NCBI GenBank assembly: GCA_036365515.1
Contig: CM070873.1
Span: 224,331,876 to 224,395,875 of the forward strand
Reading direction: 5' to 3'
Source of the DNA: Torymus aiolomorphi
Lineage: Eukaryota; Arthropoda; Insecta; Hymenoptera; Torymidae
Length of the DNA: 64,000 nt
The notes beneath the pieces were generated by a model, which was not told the origin of the DNA, ran no database searches, and saw nothing but the letters and a program-made list of their open reading frames with translations. Position numbers and translations under genes: made by a program. Of the stretch, positions 1 through 9,022 are shown in pieces; position 1 is the first letter of the stretch; every line of letters starts with the position of its first letter.

Positions 1-708
1 TTATTAGTTTTATATTACACAACAATTACTTTGTATTTAATAACACGTTTTATAAATAATTTTAAAAAAATCGAGGATTTAGAAAATCGAGCCTTATCGA
101 AAATTTGCTTTCCTGTACCGTTGTATTATCGTTATGTTGATGATATTATTGTATGTGTTCCTGAGTTGATGATAGATTATACTGTTAATTTATTCAATAG
201 TTTTGATAAGAATTTGCAATTTACAGTTGAGATTCCTAATAAAAATAAAAGAAGTTTTTTTGACATTCTTATTATTCAAAAAGAACAAAAAATTTCCACT
301 GACTGGTACAGGAAACCCACTTTTTCAGGCAGATTTCTAAATTTCAATTCTCGCCATCCTATTAATAATAAAATTGGTATAATTTGCTCTTTAGTTGATA
401 AACGTATTAATTTAGCAGATGCGTACTTCCATGAGAATAATCTGAATCTAATTAGAGATTTATTATTGAAGAATGACTATCCAAACGATTTCATAAATAA
501 ACACATAAATAAACGTTTACTACATATTAAAAATAATAATAATAATATTCTTAACTCTAAGAATATCAATTTTAATAGTATTTTAGTTTTTAAATGTATT
601 AAATATATTAACCCAAAATTAAAAAATATGTGCAATAGTTATAACCTAACTATGATCAATTCTATCTCTAATAAATTTAATCACATAATTAGATTAGAAA
701 AAGATTAG
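1..708 (+). pseudogene. Penelope-like reverse transcriptase, C-terminal part
   Basis: The open frame from the window edge to TAG at 706-708 encodes the palm end and thumb of a PLE reverse transcriptase. This enzyme copies element RNA into DNA at a nick made by the linked endonuclease. The catalytic box reads YRYVDDII (YVDD at 133-144) and is preceded by DLENRALSKI and FPVPLYY. After it come a QFTVEI strand, FFDILII (the usual NFLDVTI strand) and the thumb signature DWYRKPTFSGRFLNF, followed by DLLLKNDYP and FINKHINKRL. The first roughly 25 codons do not match the expected GSPLSP region, so the 5' side is decayed or rearranged. The frame uses AT-rich codons and has asparagine runs near its end. 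The family assignment is firm; activity is very unlikely. Confidence 0.85.
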
Positions 709-1059
709 TATCATAAAAATGAAAAATCTAATGTTGTATACAAGATTAACTGTTATGATTGCGATGCGACTTACGTAGGCCAAACATGTCGAAAATTAAT
801 TGTAAGAAGTAAAGAACATGTGAGTAATTGCAAATTTAAGAGAGACAGATCAGTTTTACATGAACACGTAGCTAATACAAATCATCAAATTGATTTTAAA
901 AATATTAAAATTTTAGATCAAGAGCAAAATTTACAGAAAAGATTGTTGTCAGAAATGCTTCATATCCACTCCCAAGATAATAGTTTAAATAGACAGTTTG
1001 ACACTATTTGTTTGAAGTCAGACTATACAATTTTTATTAATAATAATAAGTTGCTATAA
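709..1059 (+). pseudogene. Penelope-like GIY-YIG endonuclease domain
   Basis: This continues in exactly the same frame as the upstream RT after the single TAG at 706-708 and ends at TAA 1057-1059. The start VVYKINCYDCDATYVGQTCR is the PLE GIY-YIG nuclease core: VVYKI stands for GIY, TYVG for YIG, and a downstream arginine sits in RKLIVRSKEH. A CysX2Cys pair (CYDC) with a later Cys/His resembles the zinc-binding linker of PLEs. HEHVANTNHQIDF and the glutamate in LLSEMLHI match the later conserved helices. In active elements this domain nicks target DNA for priming. There is no methionine start of its own, so it is the 3' half of one interrupted polyprotein. Confidence 0.85.
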
Positions 1060-1372
1060 ATATTGTTCACCTATGAACTATGATAACAAAAATACTATTC
1101 ATTTTTACACACATTTGTTCCTGTCGTCGTAGTTAAATAGCTCGCATTACTTGCTTGTCTCCCCCTTACCTCACTCATATATTCACATACTCGAGTATAA
1201 ATATGATGGAAAGGCGCGCGTGTCTTTACATTGACTAGTGGTTACTCATATTTTTCACTTAAGTATGTTCGCATCTATAGTTTTTGGTAAGAATCTTAAA
1301 ATAATAATTAGTCTCTTTAAGTGTTTTTGGTTTTGTTAATAAACTTATTTATAATTTGTATATTTTATAGAC

Positions 1373-1410
1373 CTTGAGAAGGGACGAAAATAAATCGTCC
1401 GAAACGTTGG
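1373..1410 (+). ncRNA. Degenerate hammerhead-ribozyme-like core
   Basis: CTTGAGAAG (compare the canonical CUGAUGAG box) is followed by a 6-bp stem II. GGACGA at 1382-1387 pairs with TCGTCC at 1395-1400 across a 7-nt loop. Directly after it comes GAAAC at 1401, as in the second conserved box, and then the self-complementary AACGTT of a short stem III. PLEs are known to carry minimal hammerhead motifs, so the position 3' of the coding region fits. The first box deviates from consensus and I did not find a convincing stem I and cleavage site, so self-cleavage is doubtful. Confidence 0.4.
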
Positions 1411-1460
1411 ATAACTAAGATTATAGTTATTTATTTATTAATAACCTTGGCAGTAGAACC

Positions 1461-2429
1461 ACTAGCATCCTATCCTACATTAAACTAGGGGGTTCGAGCC
1501 CCCCCCTGCGTGTCTTCGACACGCCAACCCCCCCGCCCCCACACACACCTGCTCCTCGCTTCGCTCGTCGCCCTCCCCTCTCCCTATGTAAAAACTTCGT
1601 TTTTACATAATAGGCACGACCGCAATGCTCAGAAGAACCTTATAATTTTATTATTGCAAAAATTGTAATACTTTATTTTTATCGTTTTTATCATTAAAAT
1701 AAACATAAATAAATCTGCAATAAAATTTAAATAAAAATTATCTATTTACTTTTACACATTTATTTCTTTTTTTTTGTAAAAGGTTTGCATTTTAATTCTA
1801 CATATATAGATATATGTAAATAACTTTTTAATTAGTCTATGATGCATATAAATTTATTAAGTATTAATTGATATGATCAAAATGTATATAGTAATATTAA
1901 AAACACAGTTTTCATAATTTTTATCGAAATTATAATAATCGTTTTTTATTTTTATTTATGAAAACGTTAAATAGAAGAAAAGTTTTATTTCAATGTTATC
2001 CACAACTTTTGTATTCGAAATTTTTGTGCATAGTCAAATTCTGTTAAATTACATGAGGAAAACTATTGTTTCATTACTCTCGATTAATAAAGAAAAACAT
2101 AGAGTTAAATTTCATACAGTTCTAATGAAAGGTGGGGACTATAACTGCTCACGGATGTTCCTAACTACATATACCTATACAATCTCAATTACGGAAAAAT
2201 ACTCGCGACACATGCACACATACACTAATACCGCAGAAAGGAGAAAAAAATAGAAGAAAAAAGCAATGCACATTGATGGATTCGGCAACGGCAATCTGGC
2301 ATTGCGCTGCGTGCATGAGTACTACTGCATTTGCAGCAGCCGTAAGCGCGTCCATACGAGCAAAAGGATGGGTGTTTTCTCGTGCGTATGCGTAAGCGCG
2401 TCCGCACGCGGACTAATGTGGACACGGCC
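1461..2429. other. Non-coding spacer with C-rich tRNA-like T-arm fragment
   Basis: No gene is seen. GGGGGTTCGAGCCCCC at 1488-1503 has the box B/T-arm form of a tRNA but no box A or acceptor stem around it. It leads into a C-rich stretch and a CTCGCTTCGCTCGTC motif related to 5763-5777. The rest to 2225 is AT-rich. Positions 2266-2425 are GC-rich, with a duplicated CGTAAGCGCGTCC, and may be the edge of another element next to the MITE at 2433. Confidence 0.4.
1938..2050 (+). repeat. Dispersed repeat, single copy of the 13,018 unit
   Basis: The order ATGAAAACGTTAAAT, then AAGTTTTATTT, then CCACAACTTTTGTATTCGA, then AGTCAAATTCTGTTAA follows the units at 13018-13380 with substitutions. This is one diverged copy of that repeat in the same orientation. 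Confidence 0.55.
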
Positions 2430-2596
2430 TAAGGGTAATTCTACATTCTTGCGGCTGCGGCTGCGGATGCGTGTGCGTTTGAAATCCTATTGGTCATCGA
2501 TGACGTGCGCGCCTCTTCCAACCAATAGGATAGCCCCTCCCCTTCAAACGCACGCGCAGCCGCAGCTGCAGCCGTAAGGATGTAGAATTACCCTAA
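2430..2596. mobile_element. 161-bp MITE, PIF/Harbinger-like
   Basis: Terminal inverted repeats of about 50 bp start GGGTAATTCTACAT at 2433 and end ATGTAGAATTACCC at 2593. They are GC-rich inside (GCGGCTGCGG...) and extend through CCTATTGGT/ACCAATAGG toward the centre. Both ends are flanked by TAA (2430-2432 and 2594-2596), the 3-bp duplication typical of PIF/Harbinger. There is no coding capacity. Directly after the right TAA, GGGAGCTTCTACAT followed by GCGGCTGCGTGTGCG resembles the same terminus again, so a second related element may abut it. Confidence 0.75.
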
Positions 2597-2682
2597 GGGA
2601 GCTTCTACATCGATGCGGCTGCGTGTGCGCTCGCCGTGTATAAGGTATACCTATATATACGTATGCGCTATATATAGGCTCA

Positions 2683-2930
2683 CCATCAGCTCACCCATCA
2701 GAGAGGTTAGGAACGAGAAAGGGCTTACTAAATCTCCTCTCGCCGTTGACACACTGCCTTCCTGTCTACGACAAATTATCATCAACCGGCGAACACGATG
2801 AAAGGGACGACGTTCATCAGGGCGGCGTTGATGATAATTTGTCGTAGACAGGAAGGCAGTGTGCCAACGGCGAGAGTAGATTTAGTAAGCCCTTTCTCGT
2901 TCCTAACCTCTCTGATGGGTGAGCTGATGG
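2683..2930. repeat. Near-perfect long hairpin, 104-bp arms
   Basis: Arms 2683-2786 and 2827-2930 are reverse complements with only 2 mismatches that I can see (C/A within CTCCTC and A/G within GTTGACAC), separated by a 40-bp spacer. Each arm read on its sense strand is open and encodes a peptide containing SSPIREVRNEKGLTKS and LPSCLRQIIIN, which I do not recognise. If transcribed it would form a 104-bp double-stranded RNA stem. It could be a foldback element or a recent inverted duplication of an unknown unit. Confidence 0.8.
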
Positions 2931-3030
2931 TACTTTCTGTTATGGCAGGTATATCTGTGGCAGCGAGAGGAGTATAAATGACGAGCACTGTCACAGACTG
3001 TTTCTTGGGTGTGGAAGAAATGTTGCCTGG

Positions 3031-3500
3031 GTCATTTATTTATTAATTATATGTGGTTTTTAGGTGCTCAACTTTCCTTGTTTGCCTCTCATACTAGTGA
3101 CTATGTGTACAGTTAATCTGCTGCTTGTGTCTTCAGAGACTCAGGCTGGAGCTGTTCCAGCAGTGAAACAACAGTTGAAGGTTTCCACCAGTCCTTCCCC
3201 TCTAGTTGTTACAGGTAGTTGGTACAGCGAGTGAACAACGACCATTTCTCCAGTTTTTTGTTTTGTATGATAATGTTTTTTTTGTGTCATCTATCTATTT
3301 ATTAGTCATATGTGGTTTTTAGGTGCTCAACTCTCCTCGCTTGTCCGCCAGAATAGGGACTGATCTGCTGTTCATGTTCTTTGTTGACTCCTAGGCTGAG
3401 GCAGTCCTTGATATTTGAGATACAATTGACGGTCTCTGTCAGTACTTTCCTCCCAGGTGGTATGGTTACTGAATTAGTGGATCGCTGTTAGATGATTCTC
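3031..3500 (+). repeat. Diverged tandem duplication, about 265-bp period
   Basis: Unit 1 (from 3031) and unit 2 (from 3296) share GTCAT-TATTTATTA, then ATATGTGGTTTTTAGGTGCTC and AACT-TCCT-G-TTG. They also share the CAGGCTG/TAGGCTGA and AGTTGAAGGT/AATTGACGGT segments and a GG-AGTTGGTA/GGTGGTATGG end, with many substitutions. No coding signal is visible. Positions 3500-3840, just after it, show nothing recognisable. Confidence 0.6.
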
Positions 3501-4700
3501 AGCACACTAACATCTATGGAGTAGTACCAGCCTAGACTGTCCAGCCCTATTTTGCTGCTTCTGCAGCTCTAAGTGATCTTCAAGTGTTAGTACTTTATAG
3601 TGTGAAGGGATAGGTAATTAGGAACTGGGGATATCATAAAAGTGTTGCGTGTGTGGTTAAATGCGATACGGGTAGGTAATTGTCGCTGGTAATATTACCT
3701 CGGCTGGTAATAATAGCTCGTCTAGTTAATTTCTAAGTTTAGTCAGGGTGTAAGAACTCGCTTCAGGGTATCTATTGTATTAAAATACATCATTATATAT
3801 TTCGCAGACTTCTACTCAGTGAGACTTACCTTTTTAATAATTTTCTAGCACACGTTTTTTTATCAAAAACTAACCATCAGAATGAATTCAAATTTTTACA
3901 GATTATAGCTATTTATATTCTGCATTATCATGATTTAAAAAAAAAATTGACCGTTTAGTTTGGGAGTTATAAGCTTTAAAAAAACACGTTTTCTGGACTA
4001 ATCAGTTTGCCCAAAGAATTCGACCGAGAGCTATCCAAAATCTACCTCTACAAGGAATTTCGAAGCGATTAAGTCAATTTTACTCCCGTAATCGTTGGAC
4101 ATACAAAACTCATTAGTTTTTATATTTCAATTTCTTTCTTAAAAACTAGTCGACAAAATGGATTCAAATTTTTACAGGTTATAGCTATTTATATTCTGCA
4201 TTATCATAATATTTTCAAGAAAATTGACGGTTTAATTTAGGAGTTATAAGCTTTAAAAAAAAAACGTTTTTGTTAATAACAAAAGAACCGCGATAACTAA
4301 AAATTTTTTTCTTAGAAAATATAGGTATTTTAATTCTCATTCGAATGCTACCCATCCGATTAAAATATCTCGATCCTATCATCAAAGAAACGCAAAAATA
4401 AATTTTTAGAAAATCGAAAATTCGAAATAAAACAAAAACGCATCGGCGAATCAAAAAGAGGAATTCCTTCTCCCATTCGTACAACTGATTTCCTTCTCCC
4501 ATTCGAACACAATGTGATTCGAACTTCTATAACCTCTATTCGTATTTCTAGAGCGATTTAACGAAACTTAAAATCTTACTAGTACAAAGCTTCCCCTAGG
4601 AGGAAGCAAAAAAAAAAAGAAAAAAGGTTTAATATGGAAATTCATGAGCAATTTTTTTTTTTAATTTAAATTTAATAAAAGGAATCGATAAATTAGTTTG

Positions 4701-4740
4701 AGGAAGCTAAGTACCAATGAATTGGCAGCGGTTTTTTCTT
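4701..4740 (+). repeat. Short shared core, TGAATTGGCAGCGG, copy 1
   Basis: AGGAAGCTA, a short variable stretch, then AATGAATTGGCAGCGG followed by a T run. The same core occurs at 6113-6165 and 10254-10294, each within otherwise AT-rich sequence. This copy lies between the two arms of the family A repeat. Confidence 0.6.
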
Positions 4741-5080
4741 TGTGTAGTTTAAATGTTTCAGTTTATAATCGTCATCGAAGACAAATATTTATCTATTATC
4801 TTTATATTTGCGATAAATTCTGGCTACAAAATCAAGATAACGATCGCTGATATTTATACAGCTGATTGATTACATTTAAATTTTTGTCAATTTTCATCCT
4901 TGTAAGACCATTTTTTTAAAATAATTGTTTGATTTGTTTTTTTAATGAATTTTTAAAATCTTAACTATTTTTGCTTCCTCCTAGAGGAAGCTTTGTAATC
5001 GTAAAATTTTAAGTTCCGTTAAATCGCTCTAGAAACACGAATAGAGGTGATAGAAGTTCGAATTACATGATTTTAGAAAA

Positions 5081-5121
5081 TGTGTGTGTGTGCGCGTGCG
5101 TGCGTGTGTGTGTGTGTGTGT
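5081..5121 (+). repeat. GT/GC microsatellite at family A repeat
   Basis: A 41-bp TG-rich tract follows TTCGAATTACATGATTTTAGAAAA. The same lead-in precedes the GT arrays at 8912 and 41815. Confidence 0.85.
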
Positions 5122-5730
5122 TTTAAAAAACATAATTCCAAAAATAAACGGTCAATTTTTGTAAAAATTTGAGTCCATTCTTTCGACTAGTTTTTGAGAA
5201 AAAAATTGAAAAGTGAAAAAAATGCGTTTTGTATGAAACACGATTACGGGAGTAAAATTGACTTAATCGCTTTGAAATTCCTTGTAGAGGTAGATTTTGA
5301 ATAGCTCTAGGCCGAGTTCTTTGGACTAAATGATTGGTCAATAAATTTCAGAGATATTTGAGGTTAAAGTTTTTTTAACCTTTTTTCAGAACGGCTCGAT
5401 GTATCAGCTCTAAATTTATAGAAATTTTTTTATGTGATATCGATAATATGTGTGTGAATTTTCATCAAGATCGTACGATTATTTTTTGATATTAAAATTT
5501 TTCGTAATTGACAAAGTTTCTTTCTTTGTCGTCTGATATTTAGAGAAAAAAAAAATCGTTTTAACATGTACCCACCCTCGCCTTCGGCTCTGGTACAAAC
5601 AGTGCGTTGCGCTGGAAACGCGAGTCAGGTTAGAGAATAAATATGCAGCGTTTTTTCCCTTTTCGGCGGGAAACGAGTACGAATTTTACGATAGTTGTGT
5701 TAAAAAAATTGATATTGCACTCGTGAATAT

Positions 5731-5811
5731 AGTGGGTTGTGCGAACCTGCGCGTTTGTCGCCCTCGCTTCGCTCGTGCGACAACTCACGCGCAGGGAGCA
5801 CACAGCCCACT
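5731..5811. repeat. Imperfect hairpin, AGTGGG...CCCACT
   Basis: AGTGGGTTGTGCGAACCTGCGCG on the left pairs with CGCGCAGGGAGCACACAGCCCACT on the right, around GTCGCCCTCGCTTCGCTCGT. This is an 81-bp imperfect stem-loop. It is probably the end or core of a short foldback element, and its function is unknown. Confidence 0.6.
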
Positions 5812-6112
5812 TTATTCCCTTGGTGCATAATTTACTATATAATGTAAAAAATGGAGTTATCATATATGATTTTGAAAATGTGAGTAAGTTGATCTCAGGG
5901 TAAATAGCAATGTTTTAATTTTATATTTTAAAATATTATTTTTTTTTAAATAAAGTAAGTGTCAAATAACAAATAATTTCAATAATAAGAAAAAAATATG
6001 CAATTTTTTAAATATTAATGACTTATTAAATCATTGAAAAAAAAGTATAATGAATAGACATATTTTATATTTAAAATATATACTATACATATAGGAACGA
6101 CGATACATTAAT

Positions 6113-6165
6113 TTGGAGGAAGCTACGTGCTTGACGTTGCAATGAATTGGCAGCGGTTTTTTCGA
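6113..6165 (+). repeat. Short shared core, TGAATTGGCAGCGG, copy 2
   Basis: TTTGGAGGAAGCTACGTGC, then TTGCAATGAATTGGCAGCGG and a T run. It matches copies at 4701 and 10254 and has a slightly longer spacer between the two conserved blocks. Confidence 0.6.
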
Positions 6166-6386
6166 TTTTAAAGCATTAAACTCGTGCCGTTATTTAAAGA
6201 ATTGGGCCTCTTCACTACTAATTTACTCCCCCATTCTCTACTATATTGATAGTATAAACGAAAAACTTTAAAATAAGCTCCTGGTCAAGTTTTTTTATCA
6301 ATCATAAACAAATTTAAAGCAATAATAATTTTAAGAAAGTGTTTAAAGCTTAACCCGAGTTGCACGCTTTTTGGTTTAACTGAACG

Positions 6387-6581
6387 CGTCGTACTTCATC
6401 CTCGCGACGAGATACGTCGTTCTTCATCCTCGCGACGAGATACGTCGTTCTTCATCCTCGCGGTGAGATACGTCGTTCTTCATCCTCACGTCGAGATACG
6501 TCGTTCTTCATCCTCGCCCGAGATACATCGATCTTTATCTTCGCGCCGAGATACGTTCTTCTTCCGCTCAGCCGTCGATAT
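6387..6581 (+). repeat. 28-bp tandem array, single-armed relative of the 37,774 foldback
   Basis: There are about six 28-bp units of the form CGTCGTTCTTCATCCTCGCG plus ACGAGATA, with sequence drift in the later ones. The array ends in CCGCTCAGCCGTCGATAT at 6564-6581. The same unit and the same terminal sequence build the foldback at 37774-38128. No inverted partner array is found to the left here, so this is a half-element. Confidence 0.8.
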
Positions 6582-6771
6582 AACAAATCGTCATTTTTTA
6601 GTTTAAATAATTATATAAGATAAATCTTGATCATCAAAGTAGTAGTAATTTGCCTTCAAATTACATAAATTGCTCGCATTAAAAAAAATTCAAAAGGTTA
6701 AAAACTGACAAAACTACAATAGTTTGAAAATTGGCGTAAGTCATTTAAAATTTTGTAATTTTGTAATCTCT

Positions 6772-7342
6772 CCCTTGGTGGAAATTGATTCCATTATTTG
6801 CCTAATAAATAGCTAGTTTCACTAATAATCGTCGAAAACTAGACACTTTTCTTGGCTATTTCTATCCATACATTTAACGATTTTTCCGATCATATTCACC
6901 ATTTAAAGACGAAATGATAGTATAAGTTTTTTCACACATTTATATTTGCTTATTTACAAGTGTTTAAAATATATTAAAATTAGCCAGTTGTTTTAAATGG
7001 CTAGTAGTAGGCTTGCTATTATGGTGAAGAGTGAGACAGACAGAATCAAACGGAAAAATTATTATTTCCGTTTATATCCTCTGAAAAAGTACTATAAACG
7101 AAATAAATACCAATAATTCGTGTTTTTTTTTTAAATATTTTTTTTGTTTTTTTTTTTTTCTTTTTTAAATACATGATCAAATTACAAAGAAAATTTAGTC
7201 AAAACATTTGAAGGCTATGTTATCTCCATTAAATAGAGAATATGACCGGAAAAATTGTTTCATCATTATCCAGAAATTAACTATTTTTACTAGCCACTTC
7301 TTAAATTCCTGGCTATTTTCGACAGAGAAATTTCTGCCAGGG
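6772..7342. mobile_element. 571-bp inverted-repeat element (CCCTG family)
   Basis: The left end CCCTTGGTGGAAATT is mirrored by the right end AATTTCTGCCAGGG. Internal blocks are also inverted: TTTTTCCGATCATATTCACCATT pairs with the complement of AATAGAGAATATGACCGGAAAAA. An internal AAATGGCTAG resembles the centre of the 160-bp elements at 29370 and 58443, which have CCCTGCT(T/A)GAAA ends, so these probably form one family. No coding frame is seen. Confidence 0.5.
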
Positions 7343-7482
7343 CATTTTCACGTTTAATATTGAATATAGAATCGAGTCTCCTTAAATATAATTTAAAACA
7401 CATGAAAAATGCAAATAGCGTTGAATTGGGAATGTGTGTTTTGGAGTGCAAATATTGGTATGTATTAATTATAAGTGATATC

Positions 7483-7915
7483 TACACGGAGAGAAAACTC
7501 GAATAAATATAACCTTATTTTCATCCGCCAAAGTTATGTGCATGTTGCCAATCACCAATGCCGGACTCTTAGGCCGTTTTTGCCTGAGTCCTCCGTAAAC
7601 GTAAACATCACAGTCGCATGTTTTTCTGAGGTTAGGAGATGCAAACATCATTTGCACGCAAATAAATAAACTTTACATAGTTTATATACGATTTGCATAA
7701 GTTAATTATAATTGCAATACGTTTTTCTATTATAATTTAGCTAAACAAAATCAATTATTAAGAATTGGTGAACGTAGAAAAAAATCTTTACTGTTGACTC
7801 TCAGGCAGAAACTACCGTAGACTCCAGTAATGCTAGTTTTATGCCTACTATCCGAGTCACAGCCCGTTTTGGCCTAAGTCTCCAGTTAACGATACTTAAC
7901 TTTTCTCTCCGTGTA
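7483..7915. mobile_element. 433-bp MITE with TACACGGAGAGAAAA ends
   Basis: Left terminus TACACGGAGAGAAAA (7483) and right terminus TTTTCTCTCCGTGTA (7915) are exact inverted repeats. The outermost TA may be the target duplication. Inside, AGGCCGTTTTTGCCTGAGTC and AGCCCGTTTTGGCCTAAGTC form a diverged direct repeat (about 7569 and 7860). There is no transposase. The ends resemble those at 16380, 27788 and 51063. Confidence 0.7.
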
Positions 7916-8190
7916 TGTAAGATGTAAGAAGGGAATGATGTTAAAGGGTTAATGTAATCTGAACAAAAAATAATATTTATTGATCTAATTTAAAACACAT
8001 GTTCATAGTTTTTAAGCAAAAAAAAATTGATCTGTGTCGGCCTGCATGAATAAGAAACGTGTCAACCAGCTGCTGATTTATACAGCTGGTTTACGTTGTT
8101 TAATTATTACATTTTTTGATAAATATTTATCAAAAATTAAATATTTGAATATTTAATTATTCAGTATACCAAAATCTCACTTCGCCAGTG

Positions 8191-8200
8191 GATATATATA
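8191..8200 (+). promoter_or_regulatory. TATA-like sequence upstream of AMP-binding exon 1
   Basis: GATATATATA lies about 240 bp before the first recognisable ATG. A pyrimidine tract and CAG at 8398-8400 could be a 5'-UTR splice acceptor. This is suggestive only. Confidence 0.2.
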
Positions 8201-8435
8201 GTCGGAGTATTGCTACGAGGGCCCCCACAGGCTTTTACTCTTACTCCGGTGTCTAACAAGGGAGCAAGAAAGTTCGCTAACAAGATGACCACCGAAAACT
8301 TCGTCAAAGAGGTTTAGCTTGCCCGAAGTACCCTTAAACCTACTCGCGGGATTCTTCGTTAGATAATCTTAATTTCTTTTTTTTCCCGATGGACATCAGA
8401 AACACGAGAAGCAGCAACGTCAAAATAAGAGGTTT

Positions 8436-8549
8436 ATGCTGCAAGAAAACGTGATCGTCGGAAATCCGGTATTGGACGAGTTTCCGTCCGATGGAATCTC
8501 CAAAGTACTTTTGGATACATTTGATAAGTCACCAGACTTCGTTGCCCAA
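8436..8549 (+). CDS. AMP-binding remnant, N-terminal exon
   Basis: ATG at 8436 opens 38 codons, beginning MLQENVIVGNP and ending DTFDKSPDFVAQ, before a good donor, GTAAGT, at 8550. This matches the usual opening of insect luciferase-like synthetases (a short N-terminus, a glycine-proline turn, then a helix ending in D-x-V-A-Q). The exon ends in phase 0. The expected following exon (the thioesterified-substrate fold up to the N-P-W-x-x-E-L region) is not found before 11056. The start codon is chosen by family alignment, and no in-frame upstream ATG is apparent. Confidence 0.65.
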
Positions 8550-8794
8550 GTAAGTAGTTGACTAGTGTAAGATATTTGGGAATCTACGAAGCCCTATTCT
8601 TTCGTAATAGGTTCATTAGATGTATTTCCGCATTTCAAATTAAAATACGATTGAAGTTATTTATGTAGAATAGTTCCTACGCAGAGGCCAGCGGTATTAG
8701 AGAATAATTTATATATATTTTGTCATTTTTTTTAATTTTTTTGAATTTTTATAATTTTTTGTTTGAAACGTGAAATATAGTGCAATAATAGAAT

Positions 8795-8944
8795 TTTTGC
8801 TTCCTCCTAGAGGAAGCTTTGTGATAGTAATTTTTTGAGTTATTGTAAAAACATGTTATAATTGTTTTTCGAGGTGTTAGGAATCAAAATACATGATTTT
8901 TGAAAAATGTCTGTGTGTGTATGCGTGCGTGAGTGCGTGCGTGC

Positions 8945-9022
<78 letters not shown>

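Larger units (their letters stand above)
1..1460 (+). mobile_element. Penelope-like retroelement, 3' portion
   Basis: This is the 3' part of a Penelope-like element (PLE). It holds the end of a reverse transcriptase, then a GIY-YIG endonuclease domain, then a short AT-rich tail with a hammerhead-like core at 1373-1410. That domain order is diagnostic of PLEs. The element is cut by the window edge or truncated 5', because the conserved RT motifs before the YVDD box are not recognisable in the first 100 bases. One in-frame TAG (706-708) separates the two domains, so the copy is probably dead. The 3' boundary near 1460 is a guess. Confidence 0.85.
3840..5540. repeat. Composite copy of a large inverted-repeat family (family A)
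   Basis: Segments 4511-4610 and 4970-5070 are reverse complements (TTCGAACTTCTAT, CTCTATTCGT, GAGCGATTTAACG, AAAGCTTCC, AGGAGGAAGC). A second pair is 4005-4115 against 5225-5335. In addition 3868-3996 is directly duplicated at 4148-4275 (TTCAAATTTTTACAG, TATTTATATTCTGC). The right part (5330-5540: CAGAGATATTTGAGGTTAAA, then ATGTATCAGCT, then TTCATCAAGATC) recurs in direct orientation at 9395-9620. Together these describe a repeat family assembled in several pieces. I see no transposase. Confidence 0.65.
5541..6386. other. Non-coding; hairpin and core repeat copies
   Basis: No gene is seen. The CCTCGCCTTCGG motif near 5577 and the hairpin at 5731 look like pieces of one GC-rich element in AT-rich surroundings. 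The shared core at 6113-6165 is listed separately. The rest is AT-rich. Confidence 0.4.

Noticed and set aside
1488..1503. tRNA gene suggested by GGGGGTTCGAGCCCCC
   Set aside because: Only a box B/T-arm-like hairpin. No box A, anticodon arm or acceptor pairing at the right distances.
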